Positions 45,908 to 58,598 of a stretch of DNA of 64,000 bases are shown piece by piece. The stretch's first letter is position 1. Every line of letters begins with the position of its first letter. The DNA lies in assembly GCA_002794775.1 (NCBI GenBank), contig NBAY01000017.1, forward strand, positions 1 to 64,000, read 5' to 3'. The translations under genes were made by a program, and so were the position numbers. This DNA comes from Porodaedalea pini (lineage: Eukaryota; Basidiomycota; Agaricomycetes; Hymenochaetales; Hymenochaetaceae). The notes under the pieces are model-generated. The model did no database searches and was not told the DNA's origin. It was given only the letters and a program-made list of their open reading frames with translations.

Positions 45908-46458
45908 GGCACTTGTATGTCCTCACTTCAGCGTCGCAGTGCGCACACGTCGACGGGGTTCAGGAAGAGCAGGGAGAGAGAGCAACGGCAAATCGTCTTC
46001 GACAGATTAAGTTGCAGAAGCATTATGGCGTCTTATATCGGCGATTCTGAGGCGCCGTTCCGGATGCGCGGGGGTCCATGTGGAGGGTGGGTACAAGCGA
46101 GATGGTACCCATACAATGCACGGCGTAGCTTTGATAACAGAAAGCGTGGGATAAAATGATCATGTACACCGTAGCGCCCTACGGTGCCATATGCCCCGAT
46201 CAGCATCCCTATAACTGGACTATAATGCGCTCTCAAAGCAGATAGCATCCGAAACCTTCTTCGATTTTGCCTCTTTTCTTGCTTTTTGTGATATGGCGTC
46301 AATATTGGGCTGTATTATGTTTTGAGCAGAGCAATATTAATCAACTTTCCATGTTGGCAAGCAGATAAAATAAAAAGGTTAGAAAATGTACATTCTGTAT
46401 TAGACTTCAGCCACACTATCAAAACACAAAATTAACGGAGAACTTCTCTATCATAGTA
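45908..46458. other. Intergenic between PTR2 and MetRS genes
   Basis: This is about 550 bases upstream of PTR2 (minus) and downstream of the MetRS gene. It should hold the PTR2 promoter. No RNA gene or clear element was recognised. Confidence 0.4.
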
Positions 46459-49220
46459 TCAAGCCTGCTGAATGTTCTTTATCTCCTGGACGAGGTCCGC
46501 CTTGAGCTTTTTCAGTTCGTCGACGGCCGTCGTGATTTCCTCCTCAAGCTCCTTCGTCTTAGGCGCTTTTGCCTTTAGAGTACGAATAGCCTCGCCCTGT
46601 GCGGCGATCCTCGTCTCAAGCGCGACGATCTCAGGAGTCCTAGGACCAGTGTATTCCACATCCTTCTTCGCCGCTTTCGCCGCTGCCGCTGCCTTGCGCT
46701 TCGAGAGCGCGGGTGTCGGAGCCGCCTCCGCAGGCAGCGGCTCAGTCTCAGTAATGTCTTTCTTCGTTCCCGCAAACTTCGCACGCCAAGTCTCAGCCAT
46801 CTCTTCCTTGATGGGCTTGAACAAATGCGCAGGCTTTCCAAGCGCGTGACCAGGAAGGATATCGATGGCGAGAACCTCCGGAACAGTGCGTGGTGGCGCG
46901 TTGAGCTGCGCGAGAATCGCAGCAGCGGTTGCAGGCATATACGGCTCGACGAGTACGGAAAGGGCATAGATGAGGTTCACTGCGCGACAGATCACCTGCG
47001 CGCAACGCGTCGGGTTGGACTCCTTCAGTGCCGTCCCAAGTCCGGAGGACTGCAAATAGGCGTTGCCGCGCGAAGAGACTTGCATGACGACGTGCAAGCC
47101 TAGTCGGAGCTTGACGGATTCTAAGGCGTCGATATACTGCTGCAGCAGGTTGTTGACGTCCGAGACGAAGTCTGCATCATGCTCGTCATTGGGAGATATC
47201 GGGCCTTCTACGTCACCACCGTCGGGAAGCACACCGTCATAATTTTTTGCCACAAAAGTCAATGCTCGGTTGACGAAATTTCCAAAGCTAAATAGATTGA
47301 TTGTGAGCACTGGGCAGCATATTGATAAAGAATATCTGGTCGTACTTCTTTAGGAGAATATTATTGTTCGCAGCAATCTAGACAAGAAAACCTGAGCCCC
47401 CCTTCTAAGAATAACGCGTGGTCTGAAACTTACACACTCCGCCCATGAGAACATGGCATCTGAAGTCTCCGGGCGCGAAGAGAGGAGGTAATACCGCCAG
47501 ACGGAAACGGGGATACCAGTCTCCTTAGCCGCAGGCCCGAAGACACCCCGGTTGTGGCTCTTCGAGAACTTGCCACCCTCGTAATTAAGGTATTCTTGTC
47601 AATGAAGATATATTAGATAGAAGAACGATGTGAAGCCGCAAACTCTCACCTGTGGTTGAAAGATGGTGTAGCATGGTCCAATCGCGCCCATCACCCAGTT
47701 GTATCGATGGCCAGAAGATTGTATGAAAGTATACGTTGTCCTTCCCCATGAACTGGTACAGTCGAACGTGCTCCGGGTTGAACCACCATTGTCTCCACTC
47801 AGTTGTGTAGTTTGCGCTGATGCTCGGGTATCCAATGGGCGCATCGAACTTTTCGCAGATGTCAGCTATCTCTGAGTGAGCATCACGCATGTTCATGTAC
47901 ACTTACCCAAACGTCTAAGAGCGAAGGGAAAGGAAAGTAGTTAGAATGTGTCTTGAAGCAATATTGAACCCAGTACTCACACATAACCTTCCCTTTCATC
48001 TCCTGGTTATCGGCGCCCTCAATATCGGGTACAGGCACGCCCCACGAAAGGTCGCGCGTCACCGGGCTCGGCCGCATCCCACCCTTCAATCGTGCATCGA
48101 TCAGCACGCCATCGCTATTGATGACCGCGTTCGCCGACCAGCCCCCAGCCTTCCACGATCGCTTGATCCACTCCTCCGTACGCGGCTGCACGGCGTCCAG
48201 CCGCACGTACATGTGTGCGGATACACGGCGCGTGACACTGTGTTCTTTGTTAACGAGGCAGCGCGGGTTGATGAGCTCGATGGCGTCGAGCGTGCGGCTG
48301 CAGACATCGCATTGATCGCCCCGGGCATCCTGCACGCTTTAAGTATGGAAGATACATAAGATGGGTAATAGATCCTTACATCGGCTCCGCAATGAGGGCA
48401 AGTGCCCTCGACGAATCGATCGGCAAGGAATCTAGTTCATTCATTCAGTCAAAGGAAATAATGTTGATAACAAGGACGTTCACTTTTCACAACTTTCGCA
48501 ATACGTCTGCTCCTTCGTCTGCTTCGAAAGAAGGCCATTTTTGCTGAGATTCGTGTAGATCTCTTGGCAAATTCTGTAGATTAGGAGCAAATTTCTGGAC
48601 AACTCGTGCAATGCATCAGGAAGAGGACATACTCCGTATGTTGCGGCGTTGTGGTTCTCCCGAAGTGATCAAATCTTCCAAACAGAGTATCAGCGAGTTT
48701 GAAACTGTAAAAGAGCAAAAGACTCACGCGATTTCAAACCAGTCATAAGTCGCACGATGCAACAAATAATACTTATCACAGAGCTCTTTAGGAGTAATAC
48801 CCTCCTTAAGTGCCTGAGTCTCAGTCGCCGTCCCGTACTCGTCTGTGCCGCAGACATAGAGCGTACGCCGATTGCGAGTGCCTGCTCAAATAATCAGACA
48901 ACGCAACTTCGACGCGACATTCAGGAGGACCACGCACGATTATATCTGCAGCTTTGATCAACACTGGCGATTCAACAATAGATCAAAGCACATACCTCGC
49001 GAAGACATCAGCACTCAGCGTGCTCCCGATGATGTTTCCTTCAAGCAGTGTTCACCTCAGAATTTCGCCACCGATTTCTCGCTTAATACTCACCGAGATG
49101 GGGCACATTATTGCAATACGGCAAGGCAGATGTGATGAGGACATTCTTCTCGCCATCTTTTGGTAATCTGCGAAACCGATCATCAGCGACAGCGCATACT
49201 TCAAGATCGCGCTCTTTCAT
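46459..49220 (-). CDS. MES1: Cytosolic methionyl-tRNA synthetase
   Basis: This minus-strand, multi-exon gene attaches methionine to its tRNAs in the cytosol. The start is the ATG at 49218-49220, in frame with [20 protein letters not shown] and HLG, the class I HIGH-type nucleotide-binding site. Next come [20 protein letters not shown] (about 48850), a zinc-binding knot ([17 protein letters not shown], about 48380-48290), [20 protein letters not shown], and the KMSKS loop as [15 protein letters not shown] (about 47560). The anticodon-binding helical domain ([19 protein letters not shown]) is followed by a Lys/Ala-rich, helical tail (from about 46700) resembling a WHEP-type RNA-binding appendage. 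It ends KNIQQA at 46459. The length and order fit the eukaryotic cytosolic enzyme. No lesion was seen. Confidence 0.93.
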
Positions 49221-49718
49221 ACATCGGTTCACCCTTGGGCGCGACCTGACGCAAGAGGCCTTCTGCAGACCGGATTTTCTGAGCCATGTTAGCGCTCGCG
49301 AGAGAACGTAGGTTGGGCAGGAGGTATCGGTACAGATAGACGATCGTCACCGGTCAGCAAAACAGCAGACCTTCTTATATGCGGTATATACAGGTTGAGG
49401 CTTAGAAGCGCCCCGGATACTCTTTCCAAGCAGGCCAAGTAGAAAGATTCTACGCGATTTAAAGATAGAGGTGCGAGATGTGTCCACTCGAGAATATATA
49501 GTCGACGAGAACGAGAACTGAAGGCTAGTGGCGAGGAGGAAAACTCATGAGATGCCAGTGACTCGCCCATAATTGCATTACATAAGCTAGACCGCTAAAA
49601 TAATACAAAAGTACACCTAACGGAGGAAACAAATAAAATAAAAAGTTCATTGATAAGATCAAGACAATAAACAACAGTATTCAAAAAACAAAACAGCTCG
49701 TTAGTTCGTTAGTCGTCA
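49221..49718. other. Intergenic upstream of the MetRS gene
   Basis: This is about 500 bases holding the MetRS 5' region and the 3' flank of the next minus-strand gene. An alternative upstream ATG near 49288 ([10 protein letters not shown]) opens a short frame of about 28 codons that is not in frame with the enzyme, a possible upstream open reading frame. No other feature was seen. Confidence 0.4.
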
Positions 49719-52500
49719 TTATCGCCTTCCGAAACTTATCTTCCTCGGTCGCGCATTGTTGTTACTGATGCCGCCCGTGCTGTCCTGTTCAAGGTACGGC
49801 AGCGATCCGCCCGTCTGCCCACCACCGGCGATGCCGGCGCCAATCCCGTACACCTTCTTCGTATCCGACGAGAATGCGTTCCCCACGACAGGCATGCTGA
49901 GACGACGCATCCAGCCCTTCGGCTTCTCCTTCTGCAGGCGCGGCTGCGCAATGACCTGCACATGCGAGTGAAGGCTGTTATACTGAGAAGTGGAGCAAGC
50001 CTGGCACCCGCAATATGGAGCATGATCAGGGCGTGACGAAGGATTCGATGTCGAGGACGACGTCGACGGAGAAGCGGATAGTGCCAGCGGTTCCCCATGC
50101 TGTGATACGGGTCTGACAGGGATCTCCCCGCCGCTGCGTGAGGGAACGAGGTTGACCATGCTGTAGCTAAGTTGGGAGTGCGCACGAACGGCAGCAGTGC
50201 TAGAACTGGACGAGGATGTAGCGCCAAGTGCCCGTAGCCGCTCGCGCTCGCGCTCAAGCTCCTTAGTCCGCATCTCAATTTCACGTTCCCGAGAACGTAG
50301 CACTTGCGCCTGTTCACGACGTTCAATGTCCTCCAGCTCCTCGATGCGCCGGCGGCGCCGCGCAAGGTCAATCTCAGACGCCGTCGAACCTGGGTTTGTT
50401 GAGGCTGCTGCGCCGCCCAGCGTCGTTCGAGTCGTAGTAGAACTTGGGGTATCATCACGCAGGGTATTTGGCCCGCTAACCTGACGGACGCGGTCGGAAC
50501 TAGGTGAGGTCTGTCCGGTATTTCGGGGTGAAAGAGGCGGAGCATTGGTATCGGTTGTAGGTATGTAGCGGCTAGCAAGGTCAGACACCTTATTCGACAC
50601 GCGGGGTATATCTCGCTCCCTTGGCGAGGCCGTTGTTGCTACATCCTAAAAACAACAAAGTTCAGTGTGATGTGAAGCAAATGATGTGAAGACTACGAAC
50701 GCTTCGACCCCACTTGTCCCGCATCGAGGCAACAATGCTACTCGTGCTCGTAACGGACTCAGCCCTTTCGATCGTCCCAGAGACCTTACGATCCTGCATG
50801 CCCATCTCGTTCGCACCTGGACGCACGCTGTCGCGTCTTCGATGCTGCGGAGACTGCGGACGTTCCATCGACTTCACTTTGACGGTGTTTCCCTTATCCA
50901 AATCACCTTCATTTGCATTAGGCGACACGAGGGGCGTAGAGTGCTGGCTTTGACCAGTCATCGGTGAGCAACCACTATCGTTACTTAGTGCAGGAGTGGT
51001 CTGTTCAGAAGGCATTGTTAGTGTCTTTGATACATCTGACGCAGGCTTTGGCTGGTTGGTGGTGTCGTTAGATCCAGACGTGTCTGTAGGTTTATCAGCT
51101 GCAAATTTCTCTCCGTCTCCACTGAATATTTTACCCTGTTCCGCAGATGTTTGCGCGAGAGGCGACGAAGGAAACTGAGTCATAGCAGGGAGCGGGAAAT
51201 GTGTGGGAGGCGTAGGGAACGACGACAATGATTCAATAGACCGGACGGAGTCGGTGTTCAGTCTTTCCAACGGTGCAGGCAAATAAGACGTCGGCGGTCC
51301 TGCAGCAGGACGAGAACGGCTTGGTAGAGACGGTGGAGCGGACGGTGGGCTAAAAGGTGTCTGGTAAGAAGCTGCAGACGATGGCGATGTTGAGGAGCCG
51401 AAGCTCGTCGTGGGCGTATACATCGGAGCGGTTGAACGATAACCTGACGAGTCAGTTTCTGTGGATCCTGAAGCGGCCTTCGCAATGCGAACACCCAACT
51501 CATCAACCTTCCCAGCAGGCTCTTTCTCTCGAACAGCGACTTCAGTGACTCCGACATTCCTGTCGTCAACGCTCGAGTCTGCATCAGGCACGTCTAGCAT
51601 CCACCCGCCTTCAAGGTATGCACGACATTCGCCAATACGGCCTATTACGGGAGCGAACTTCCGCACGCAGTCGCATGCGCGTGTCCATTCTGCGTCGGCA
51701 GCACGAGAGATGCTGGAAGCAACGTTATACAGCGTAGCCGTGTGTCGCTGAGTGACGAACAATGCGTGATTACTTCAGACCAGGATACAGCATGAACGAC
51801 ATGATACCGGCGTTTAGGAAGGAGCATAAGCTTACTATTTCTCCTGCGACATTTCTGGTCCGACTACACTAAGTAAGTTCACGTAGCGAGTGTGCTCTTC
51901 GCCCACGTCGCGGTCTTTCTTCTTTGCCTTCTTCTCATATGCCTGACCTACAGACCATTATTAGCCATATTCAGATTGTATCATGAAAAGTAATCGATCT
52001 GACCAGCCTGCTTGATTTTCGCGTTTGCTGTACTGATTCTCTCGTCATGGCCCCTCTCTTCCTTCTATTAGCTTATCGAATGAGCAACCCGAAAGTTCGG
52101 ATATGAACAGCTCGCTACGCACTGCAAGCTTTTTGAACCATTTCTTCAGATCATTGCTAGCCCCCTCGCATTCCTTATCCACTGTCTTGATGAATTTGGC
52201 GTCAACCTCCGCCAGAGACTCCAGTAAAGTCGCCGCTGCATTCAACGCGTTCCCTAGCAATAAACGCCGCCCAATTTAGCATGAACGGCAATTTCGAAAC
52301 GTGCAAAAATGCTCACCAGCAAGATCATTCGTAGCCTTCAAGCCCACTGCATCCTTTAGTGCACGCGCAAGCTTTTTCTGTACAAGCGCGAGTGCCTCGG
52401 CGGCCTGGCAATAATCGTTGAAGACGTTTACGATGCTCTCGAGGGCCTTGCAAGACTTGTGTATATCTACGCGCTCAATAATCGGCGCATTCGCCGCCAT
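49719..52500 (-). CDS. BAR-like helical-domain protein with disordered tail
   Basis: The start is the ATG at 52498-52500. N-terminal exons give a long helical region (CKALESIVNVFNDYCQAAEA, LARALKDAVGLKATNDLAG, LLESLAEVDAKFIKTVDKEC) and then GEEHTRYVNLVSVVGPEMSQ and RHTATLYNVASSISRAADAE. This resembles BAR/IMD-type membrane-curving domains, but that is an impression from heptad-like pattern and size. The middle is long, Ser/Pro/Thr-rich and disordered (about 51500-50700). The C-terminal third has an Arg/Glu coiled coil (RRIEELEDIERREQAQVLRS, about 50370-50310) and a small Cys cluster (CGCQAC, about 50010), ending ISFGRR at 49719. A role in cortical membrane or cytoskeleton organisation is possible but not shown by the sequence. 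Confidence 0.7.
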
Positions 52501-54026
52501 TATCGTGAATGTCGCTGCCCGTCGTACAAAATGTCGTTAGACCGTCACGGCTGAAGTCGATTTGTTGCAAGGACGTGGACGCGGTTGAGTTGAACACAGG
52601 GGTACTATCAGACTAAATTTAGAACATGATCAGCGCTCGCGGTTTTAGGCGCCTTGGACGTCAACTCATGAGCACTGAGCACTGAGCACAGGGTTATCTA
52701 CTGAGGTGCAAGTCATTTCACATTATTCAGGGAAAAGGTGCTGATTGACAAATATGATCGAAAGCGGAATCCATAGGGAGTACTACCCTTATGTTGTGAC
52801 CGAAGGATACTCGCAAAAAATAAAACTGACGGAAAACCCAAAGGCAACAAGCCGACCATACCGGCACATATCCCAAACGAGCTCGTATCAAGTCATATCC
52901 AGTGTCCACTTTTGCAGTCGAGTCGGGTTGGTGGACATCCAAAGTACAGGGTCTGTTGTTAGAAAGGAGATCGATTTGCGTGGTCGTCGGACGTTCCATA
53001 AGTCTCAATTACAGTCGTCATATTTGGGACGATGCGGATTAGTAGCAAGCATGCGAACTTGCCCAATTCTTCCTGCCAAGACCTGAATCCGAAAGGCCGA
53101 CAGCGTTTTTTTCTTCTCCGTTTTATGACCAAAACTACCTGAAGGTCCGATAGAGCGAACCACTTAATTGACCTATTGACACAATACATTGATATTGGGG
53201 CCTGTAAACAGCGGTACCTATCTCTTCCGCTCTTGGAGTTCCGGTCTCCGTTGAACACGTTGTATATTACTCTCTCGTCATCTTGAATAGGCTTAATTAT
53301 TTACGGAGCTTGCCACAGAATCCGTCTCACAGGCCCCGGTGAACGGCCTCACCAAAATAACGGCCCGCATCCGCGTCCAGGTACGGTTGCTGGGCCGCGG
53401 AAGTCCTCTCCGTGCATCTCAGTGGGGTGGAGTTGTGCATTTCCTCTCGGCTCTTAGCGAAACCCTCAATGAGCTTTACATGCGCCAAGTTATATTCGCC
53501 GCTTCGCTTCTAGGCAAATGTCGAGATGAAGAAATAGTGGCAACAAAACATGACAGAATGCCTCGTTGGGCATGCCGTCCCACTCCTTGCTCTCATCAAT
53601 GTACTCTGCGGCGATCGCGCGCTCCCATTACACATGGGATGTTCCTCTCAGTACTGTCGCATCCGACAGCCGTGGATCTCGGAAAGCGCTGAAATTGGAG
53701 AATCACGGAAAGCTTCAGGTGCAAAAACGGAGTGAAGGTGGCATTTTGAGGAATGCAATCTCTACCTCGCGTACAAGCAAGAGTGAACCTGTCCTCTTGG
53801 TCTCGCATGTTCACTTGAAGAGCGCGGCGGTCAAGGATCGGTGCCTTGAAGTTTTGCCAGTACTTGTTCCTTCGAGTACGGTTAGTACCTGTACTGAGCT
53901 TTCCAAAGGTTACTATAAACTCATGTAATGAAACATGACGAGGCACATTTGAACTCGGGATAGCTCTATCTAACGAGCTACATTTTCATCTCGGGGTTAC
54001 CTAGTGGAATAATAAGCTGTAGAACA
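52501..54026. other. Intergenic, no gene recognised
   Basis: This is about 1.5 kb between the start of the BAR-like gene and the 3' end of the next minus-strand gene. Open frames here (for example 53339-53692 plus) have no recognisable motif, show no intron logic and look like chance frames. No tRNA or repeat was identified. Confidence 0.45.
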
Positions 54027-55133
54027 TTAAAAATCCCAATCCACGCCGTAGAAAACCCAATCAGTATGGAAACCATACCTCCTCGATCTCGGGGCACATT
54101 TGAGTGCGCCAGTAATTCGACAGTCCAGATCCTCGATAACTGCTTTCAGGTCCTCCCCTTCCGATCTCACGAGGTGACGATCTGGAAAGCTATTCTCGAT
54201 AGCTGCGAGAGGAATATTAATATCAAATCAGTATAGATTTATATAAGTTAGCTCTTGATTCCTTACCCTTTAACTCATATATGTACTTCTCAGAGTCTCC
54301 TTTCTTTTTACATGTGATCTTAACGTTTATGGCGTGTTCAAGATAGACTGTAAAGACTCTGCCATTGAGCACGCCACAGTGTTACTTTTCCAAAGGGATA
54401 GACGTACATTTCATAAAAGTCAATAGATCTGCTCCCGCGCCATAGTAGCGAAAGGGTGTTGACAAGGACAGGTAGTGAGTTATGAGAATGTCTGGGGACC
54501 TTAACAAAACACATACTGCTGTTCGAACCTCGATCTAGCTGCTTGCTATAAAAGCCCTCAATTGCCCTCTTGTATTTTTTTGTGAGATTTCCATCGATAT
54601 TCTTTAACGCATAGTTCTCGGAGATTTTACAGTCCAGTATTCTCATGGCTTCCTTCAGGTCAGTTCCACCTGACTCTGCAAAGGGTTTCACATGATAGCC
54701 ATTATGAGCTGACGATAAATAAGAGATGAGCGTGCTTCTTCAGTATGCATGTCACAAACTTGCCTATCAGCTCGTATTCATATGCATTGCCTTTCTTAGC
54801 GCAAATAATATCGAAATGAATATGATGTTCGAGGTAATCTGTGGAAAACTCGGCTTCAGTAAAGGCATATCATCGTGTATACCAGCATGTAGTGCTACAG
54901 GAACACTCGTACAGCGCATCATGCTCAGGGGATCTTAGATGTGTCCCGCCAAAAAGAAAAGAAAAAAAAAAGGAGAGAGGGGGGTTGATAATACTGACAA
55001 TCAGCATTTTGAGCATAAGCAAGAAGTCACAGGACATACTTTGACTATAATCATCTTTCCCGAACCCTTTCTTACGTCCGTAGGACCCGACGAAATCCTC
55101 CCTGAGAGTGTACACGTCTCCTGAGCGGGACAT
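54027..55133 (-). CDS. Hypothetical protein with an internal duplicated module
   Basis: I do not recognise this gene. Minus-strand exons from a start ATG at 55131-55133 (MSRSGDVYTLREDF) to TAA at 54027-54029 are separated by GT..AG introns. Two modules resemble each other. Module 1 reads YLEHHIHFDIICAKKGNAYE, then YELIGK, an intron, then ESGGTDLKEAMRILDCKI. Module 2 reads LEHAINVKITCKKKGDSEKY, then YELKGK, an intron, then RSEGEDLKAVIEDLDCRI. The intron after (E)L-GK sits at the same place in both, so the duplication included the exon-intron structure. No signal peptide or known domain was seen. It could be a small lineage-specific gene; the middle exon joins (about 54900 and 54400) are uncertain. 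Confidence 0.5.
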
Positions 55134-57163
55134 ACCTTCTACTTTTTGCCTTGTGTTAGTGAGCGTAGTACAATGAATGATCGTTGAAGCTGGTTAAATT
55201 TATAGTTCAGACTTGACCTAATTTTATTCTGGTTAACAGATTCAGAGTGCCCTATGATTAAGTAGTACTAGTCTCAGATCCATGACGACGAGCGTACCGC
55301 TTTCAAATTGGAGTCATTGCAAACCAAGATGAGTTCTTGAGGCTCCTACTAGTATTCCACTCCGAGCCGAGGTCTGATTGGTTGTCCAGTAAAATCCACT
55401 GAAATTGTAATGTATTTCAGCAAGCTTCACAACAGAAAGTCCAAGCAAAGAGGAGTCGTGAGTACACAATTGTTTACGATTATTTTATTGCGAAGGCAGG
55501 GTCGCTCAGGGCCGGAGCTGGACACAATACTAAATGGATGATACACTCCGTGTCGGTTCGGTTCCAGCTTTGCACCACCATACTGCTTCGTACCACTTGA
55601 TTCAGGGTTCCACGGCACGGTAGCGCACAACCAAGATGTTTTATACTAAAGCAGATGGAGGTGTGACATCGCAGTTGTAATTAGGCCAAACCACCAATCT
55701 GTTCACACCAAAGTAGGTGGGTGCGGTAATAGCGCAGTTAAGCTTGTAAGCAGGGCGACTCTGCATGTATACGTCCTATTTTCAACCAACCAATCTCCCG
55801 ATCCTTCGTATGTGTATGCATGTAATTGTGTAGTACGTGGCCACATAGGCCTTCAAGCGTCACTATAAACCTGAAACAATCAATGGAACACTAAAAACAA
55901 GTGCCGTTACCTGAAACGTATGTATGCGCCACAAAGGTCCAATATGTAATCTTGTACTTTGTTCTGAGGTAGTGTCTATAAGGACCCTTGTGTTCTTTGT
56001 GGTTTTGACACCTGTATACATTCTCCAAGGACATCAAGCGCCTCTATTGCACCATGACTCAGACTTTCATGAAAGATAAAGCTGATAGAATTGTTAAAAG
56101 GAATCCAGACGGTGCATCAGAATGTATTTAGTCTTTTCACGTACGCGTGTGACCATGTCTGACACGAATTCATAGATCCCATACCTCTCTTACAGTGTAT
56201 GCATGCCAATTATTTCTGAGACCTTGTGGCCCACGAGTGACATATTTGCAGACCTGGCCGACCAAGGATACGCACCAGAATTCACGTACAGACGCTTCAA
56301 TACCATCACTGATACTAGATACTATTGCATATGTACGTACCAGAGTATGCATTACGCAGATAATCATTCTAACCGTCGTCGCATGAAAGATTGCAGTGTC
56401 AAAGATAAGCAGGGAAAGAATGTCACAGTGAAGTCTGAGATGAAGGAAAGCTCAGGCTTGAAGGAGGCAATGAATAGATTCAACGAAGAGCTTGACAAAG
56501 TCTTGAACCCAAGGAAGCAGAAGGAACGTTCAGGAACAGCAAGGGTTAATGTCCAGCGTGATTCCTCGAGTAACCATCGACATCTGCGGCATGAATAGCT
56601 ATAATAGTTTGTCGTTAACACCTGAATATGGCCAATGGACCTTCACACCCGCGAGGTGTAGCGACCCTTCTCGGATAGTTTGCTCTAACTCTACCGAGGC
56701 CAAACATTTCGCAGTCCGCAATCAGCTATCCAGTTTCCCCATGAACCACATAGAAACATATACCGCTCAATGAAGTTTGCTGAGGTAGTACTCACGGCTG
56801 TATGTATCAGAATGCGCCAGCAGAAACTCGAAATACTTGCTTGAGGTAAAATAAGCGGGATGTCTACTGTCTCCGGTGGGCGTCAGTACAAGCATGAACG
56901 TAAACGAAACAAAGACTGTTCCAAATTTCGGTGTGATGCAGACCAGATTCATGGGGTTAAGAGGAGCGTACGAGGAGCATGATATTGAAAGGCAAGGACA
57001 GTTGAAGCCGAGATCAAAAATTTCATTACAGTAAACAAGGTCACGCTCACGGGAGTTGCCGCGCCTTCGCCTACTCAGCCACCGACTTTCTTGTCACTAT
57101 CCTTCATCCCGCTCGACGTCGGGAGCACTCATCGTAGACAATAGCACAGTGCTCGACGTCGAC
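55134..57163. other. Intergenic, one doubtful gene fragment
   Basis: This is about 2 kb between the duplicated-module gene and MED19. Near 55630-55750 two similar stretches (containing ACTAAAGCAGATGGAGGTGT and ACCAAAGTAGGTGGGTGCGG) form a short imperfect direct repeat. A plus-strand frame at 56203-56598 is listed separately. The last 100 bases are the MED19 5' region. Confidence 0.4.
56203..56598 (+). CDS. Doubtful small hypothetical CDS
   Basis: This is an open frame of 131 codons from the ATG at 56203. A plausible intron (donor GTACGTAC near 56331, acceptor TTGCAG near 56396) would shorten it and join TRYYCI to KDKQGKNVTVKSEMKES. The latter part is charged and helical (GLKEAMNRFNEELDKVLNPR). 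I do not recognise it. It may be a fragment or a chance frame. Confidence 0.2.
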   Translation: MPIISETLWPTSDIFADLADQGYAPEFTYRRFNTITDTRYYCICTYQSMHYADNHSNRRRMKDCSVKDKQGKNVTVKSEMKESSGLKEAMNRFNEELDKVLNPRKQKERSGTARVNVQRDSSSNHRHLRHE

Positions 57164-58598
57164 ATGGACGTCGACAACCCTGAGGAGTCCTTGGCCACTG
57201 GCGAGAGACGCGCTAATGCGCAAGCTGGACCGTCGTCGCAGCCCGATGTGCCGGTTGTCTTTCTTCCGCCGCCAGGTACATTTCAAGAGCATGCCCGTTA
57301 CTTCGTTTGCTAACAAACGTGTTGTCATCTTTTTTCTATGAAGGTCCTTTGAAGCGGAAGGCACCTCTCGATAGTACTCAGGACCTCATATCGCGTTTTC
57401 AACTATCACAAGCGTATGACAAGTACGTTCGACCATACGTACATTCTTCCGTCAACGGCGAGCCCCAATCAATCTCGACAAACGTAAATGGAGGAATCCA
57501 ATCACCGGTCCATGTGCACAGTCTGTCCACGCCAAGCGCTTTTGACAAAGGAAAGGGGCGAGAAATACCGCTCGCAGCACCGGTTATGTCGATGGGAGCT
57601 ACGACACCGGGCGTGGACGGTGGCGACGGCGATGACGGGGAGGAAGATGGGGGGAAAGGAGATAGGAAGCAGAAGAACAGCTATAGACATTTGATTAAGG
57701 GGATTCCAGGTGCGTGCAGTCCAGGAGTTTACGACTAGCGGCATTTCTTCTGACAAGCTTAATTATCCAGGCAAACATTCTACAAAGAAGGATGATTATC
57801 TACAGACCACGATGCTTGTACCGCCGAAGCAACGCATACAAATGTCAAAACTGGACCCAAGAACGCAGCGTGAAGCATTTTCAGTAAGCTTAGATGGGCT
57901 CAAAGGGGTGCGTGTACAACATTCACTGTACCTTACGTTGATTCTGACGGCCTATGAAGTGGAATATCAATGCCCTTGTGGCAGAGTCTGCTCAAGCTCG
58001 CGAAGATAGAAAAAAGCGGGTTCGTAACTATGCTCTCATCGTTTCGCTCCGTTACTGACCGTGTCATCAGAAAGAGCTTAAGAAACTCGCAAAGGCGCAA
58101 GCGCAGGCGGCCCAGGCAGGCATTCGTTTCCCTGGACCATCGCCAATGGCTTTAACATCTGCACCGACTCCTGGTCTTCGCCAGCCCCAGACGCCTGCGT
58201 CGGTGGGAGTAGGGACGCCACGGCCGCAAGGGCCTGGTCCGGGTCCACCAATACATGCGGCAACACCCAGTCAAATGCAAGGAACTGGTCCACCGCGCTC
58301 GGCGACACCAATACCACGTCCTGGAAGTCGCGGGAAGAAAAGGGAGCTGGAGGATGATGGTTTGCAGAACGGTAATTCTATGACGAAGCGTGCCCCACCC
58401 GGCAGTGGAGGTTCCAAGAGCGGAGTATCAAGACCGTCTAAAAGGCCACGAACGGTGCGTTTCAGACCGCTTGTTCTCCTTTGGTGTAAGAAGGTATAGA
58501 ACTGAGCGGACTTGCCAATGGTTCATTAGGATGGAACTCCGCATCAAATAGGCCTACCTGTGATACCTCAACAACAACCTACCCCGCAAGGAGTCTGA
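57164..58598 (+). CDS. MED19: Mediator complex subunit 19 (Rox3-like)
   Basis: Six exons join cleanly: 57164-57275, 57344-57709, 57771-57907, 57960-58019, 58071-58454 and 58530-58598, giving 375 residues. The start is the ATG at 57164 (MDVDNPEESLATGERRAN); earlier in-frame sequence lacks an ATG closer than this. The conserved Med19 core spans exons 2-5: KNSYRHLIKGIPGKHSTKKD, DYLQTTMLVPPKQRIQM, DPRTQREAFSVSLDGLKGWN and AQAREDRKKRKELKKLAKAQ. The remainder is Pro/Gly-rich, with a basic nuclear-type stretch (SKRPRT) and the ending PQQQPTPQGV. Med19 belongs to the Mediator head/middle region, which links transcription factors to RNA polymerase II in the nucleus. The frame is intact. Confidence 0.92.

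Noticed and set aside
53339..53692. Plus-strand 117-codon frame
   Set aside because: No motif, starts and stops without splice context, and overlaps other chance frames on both strands.
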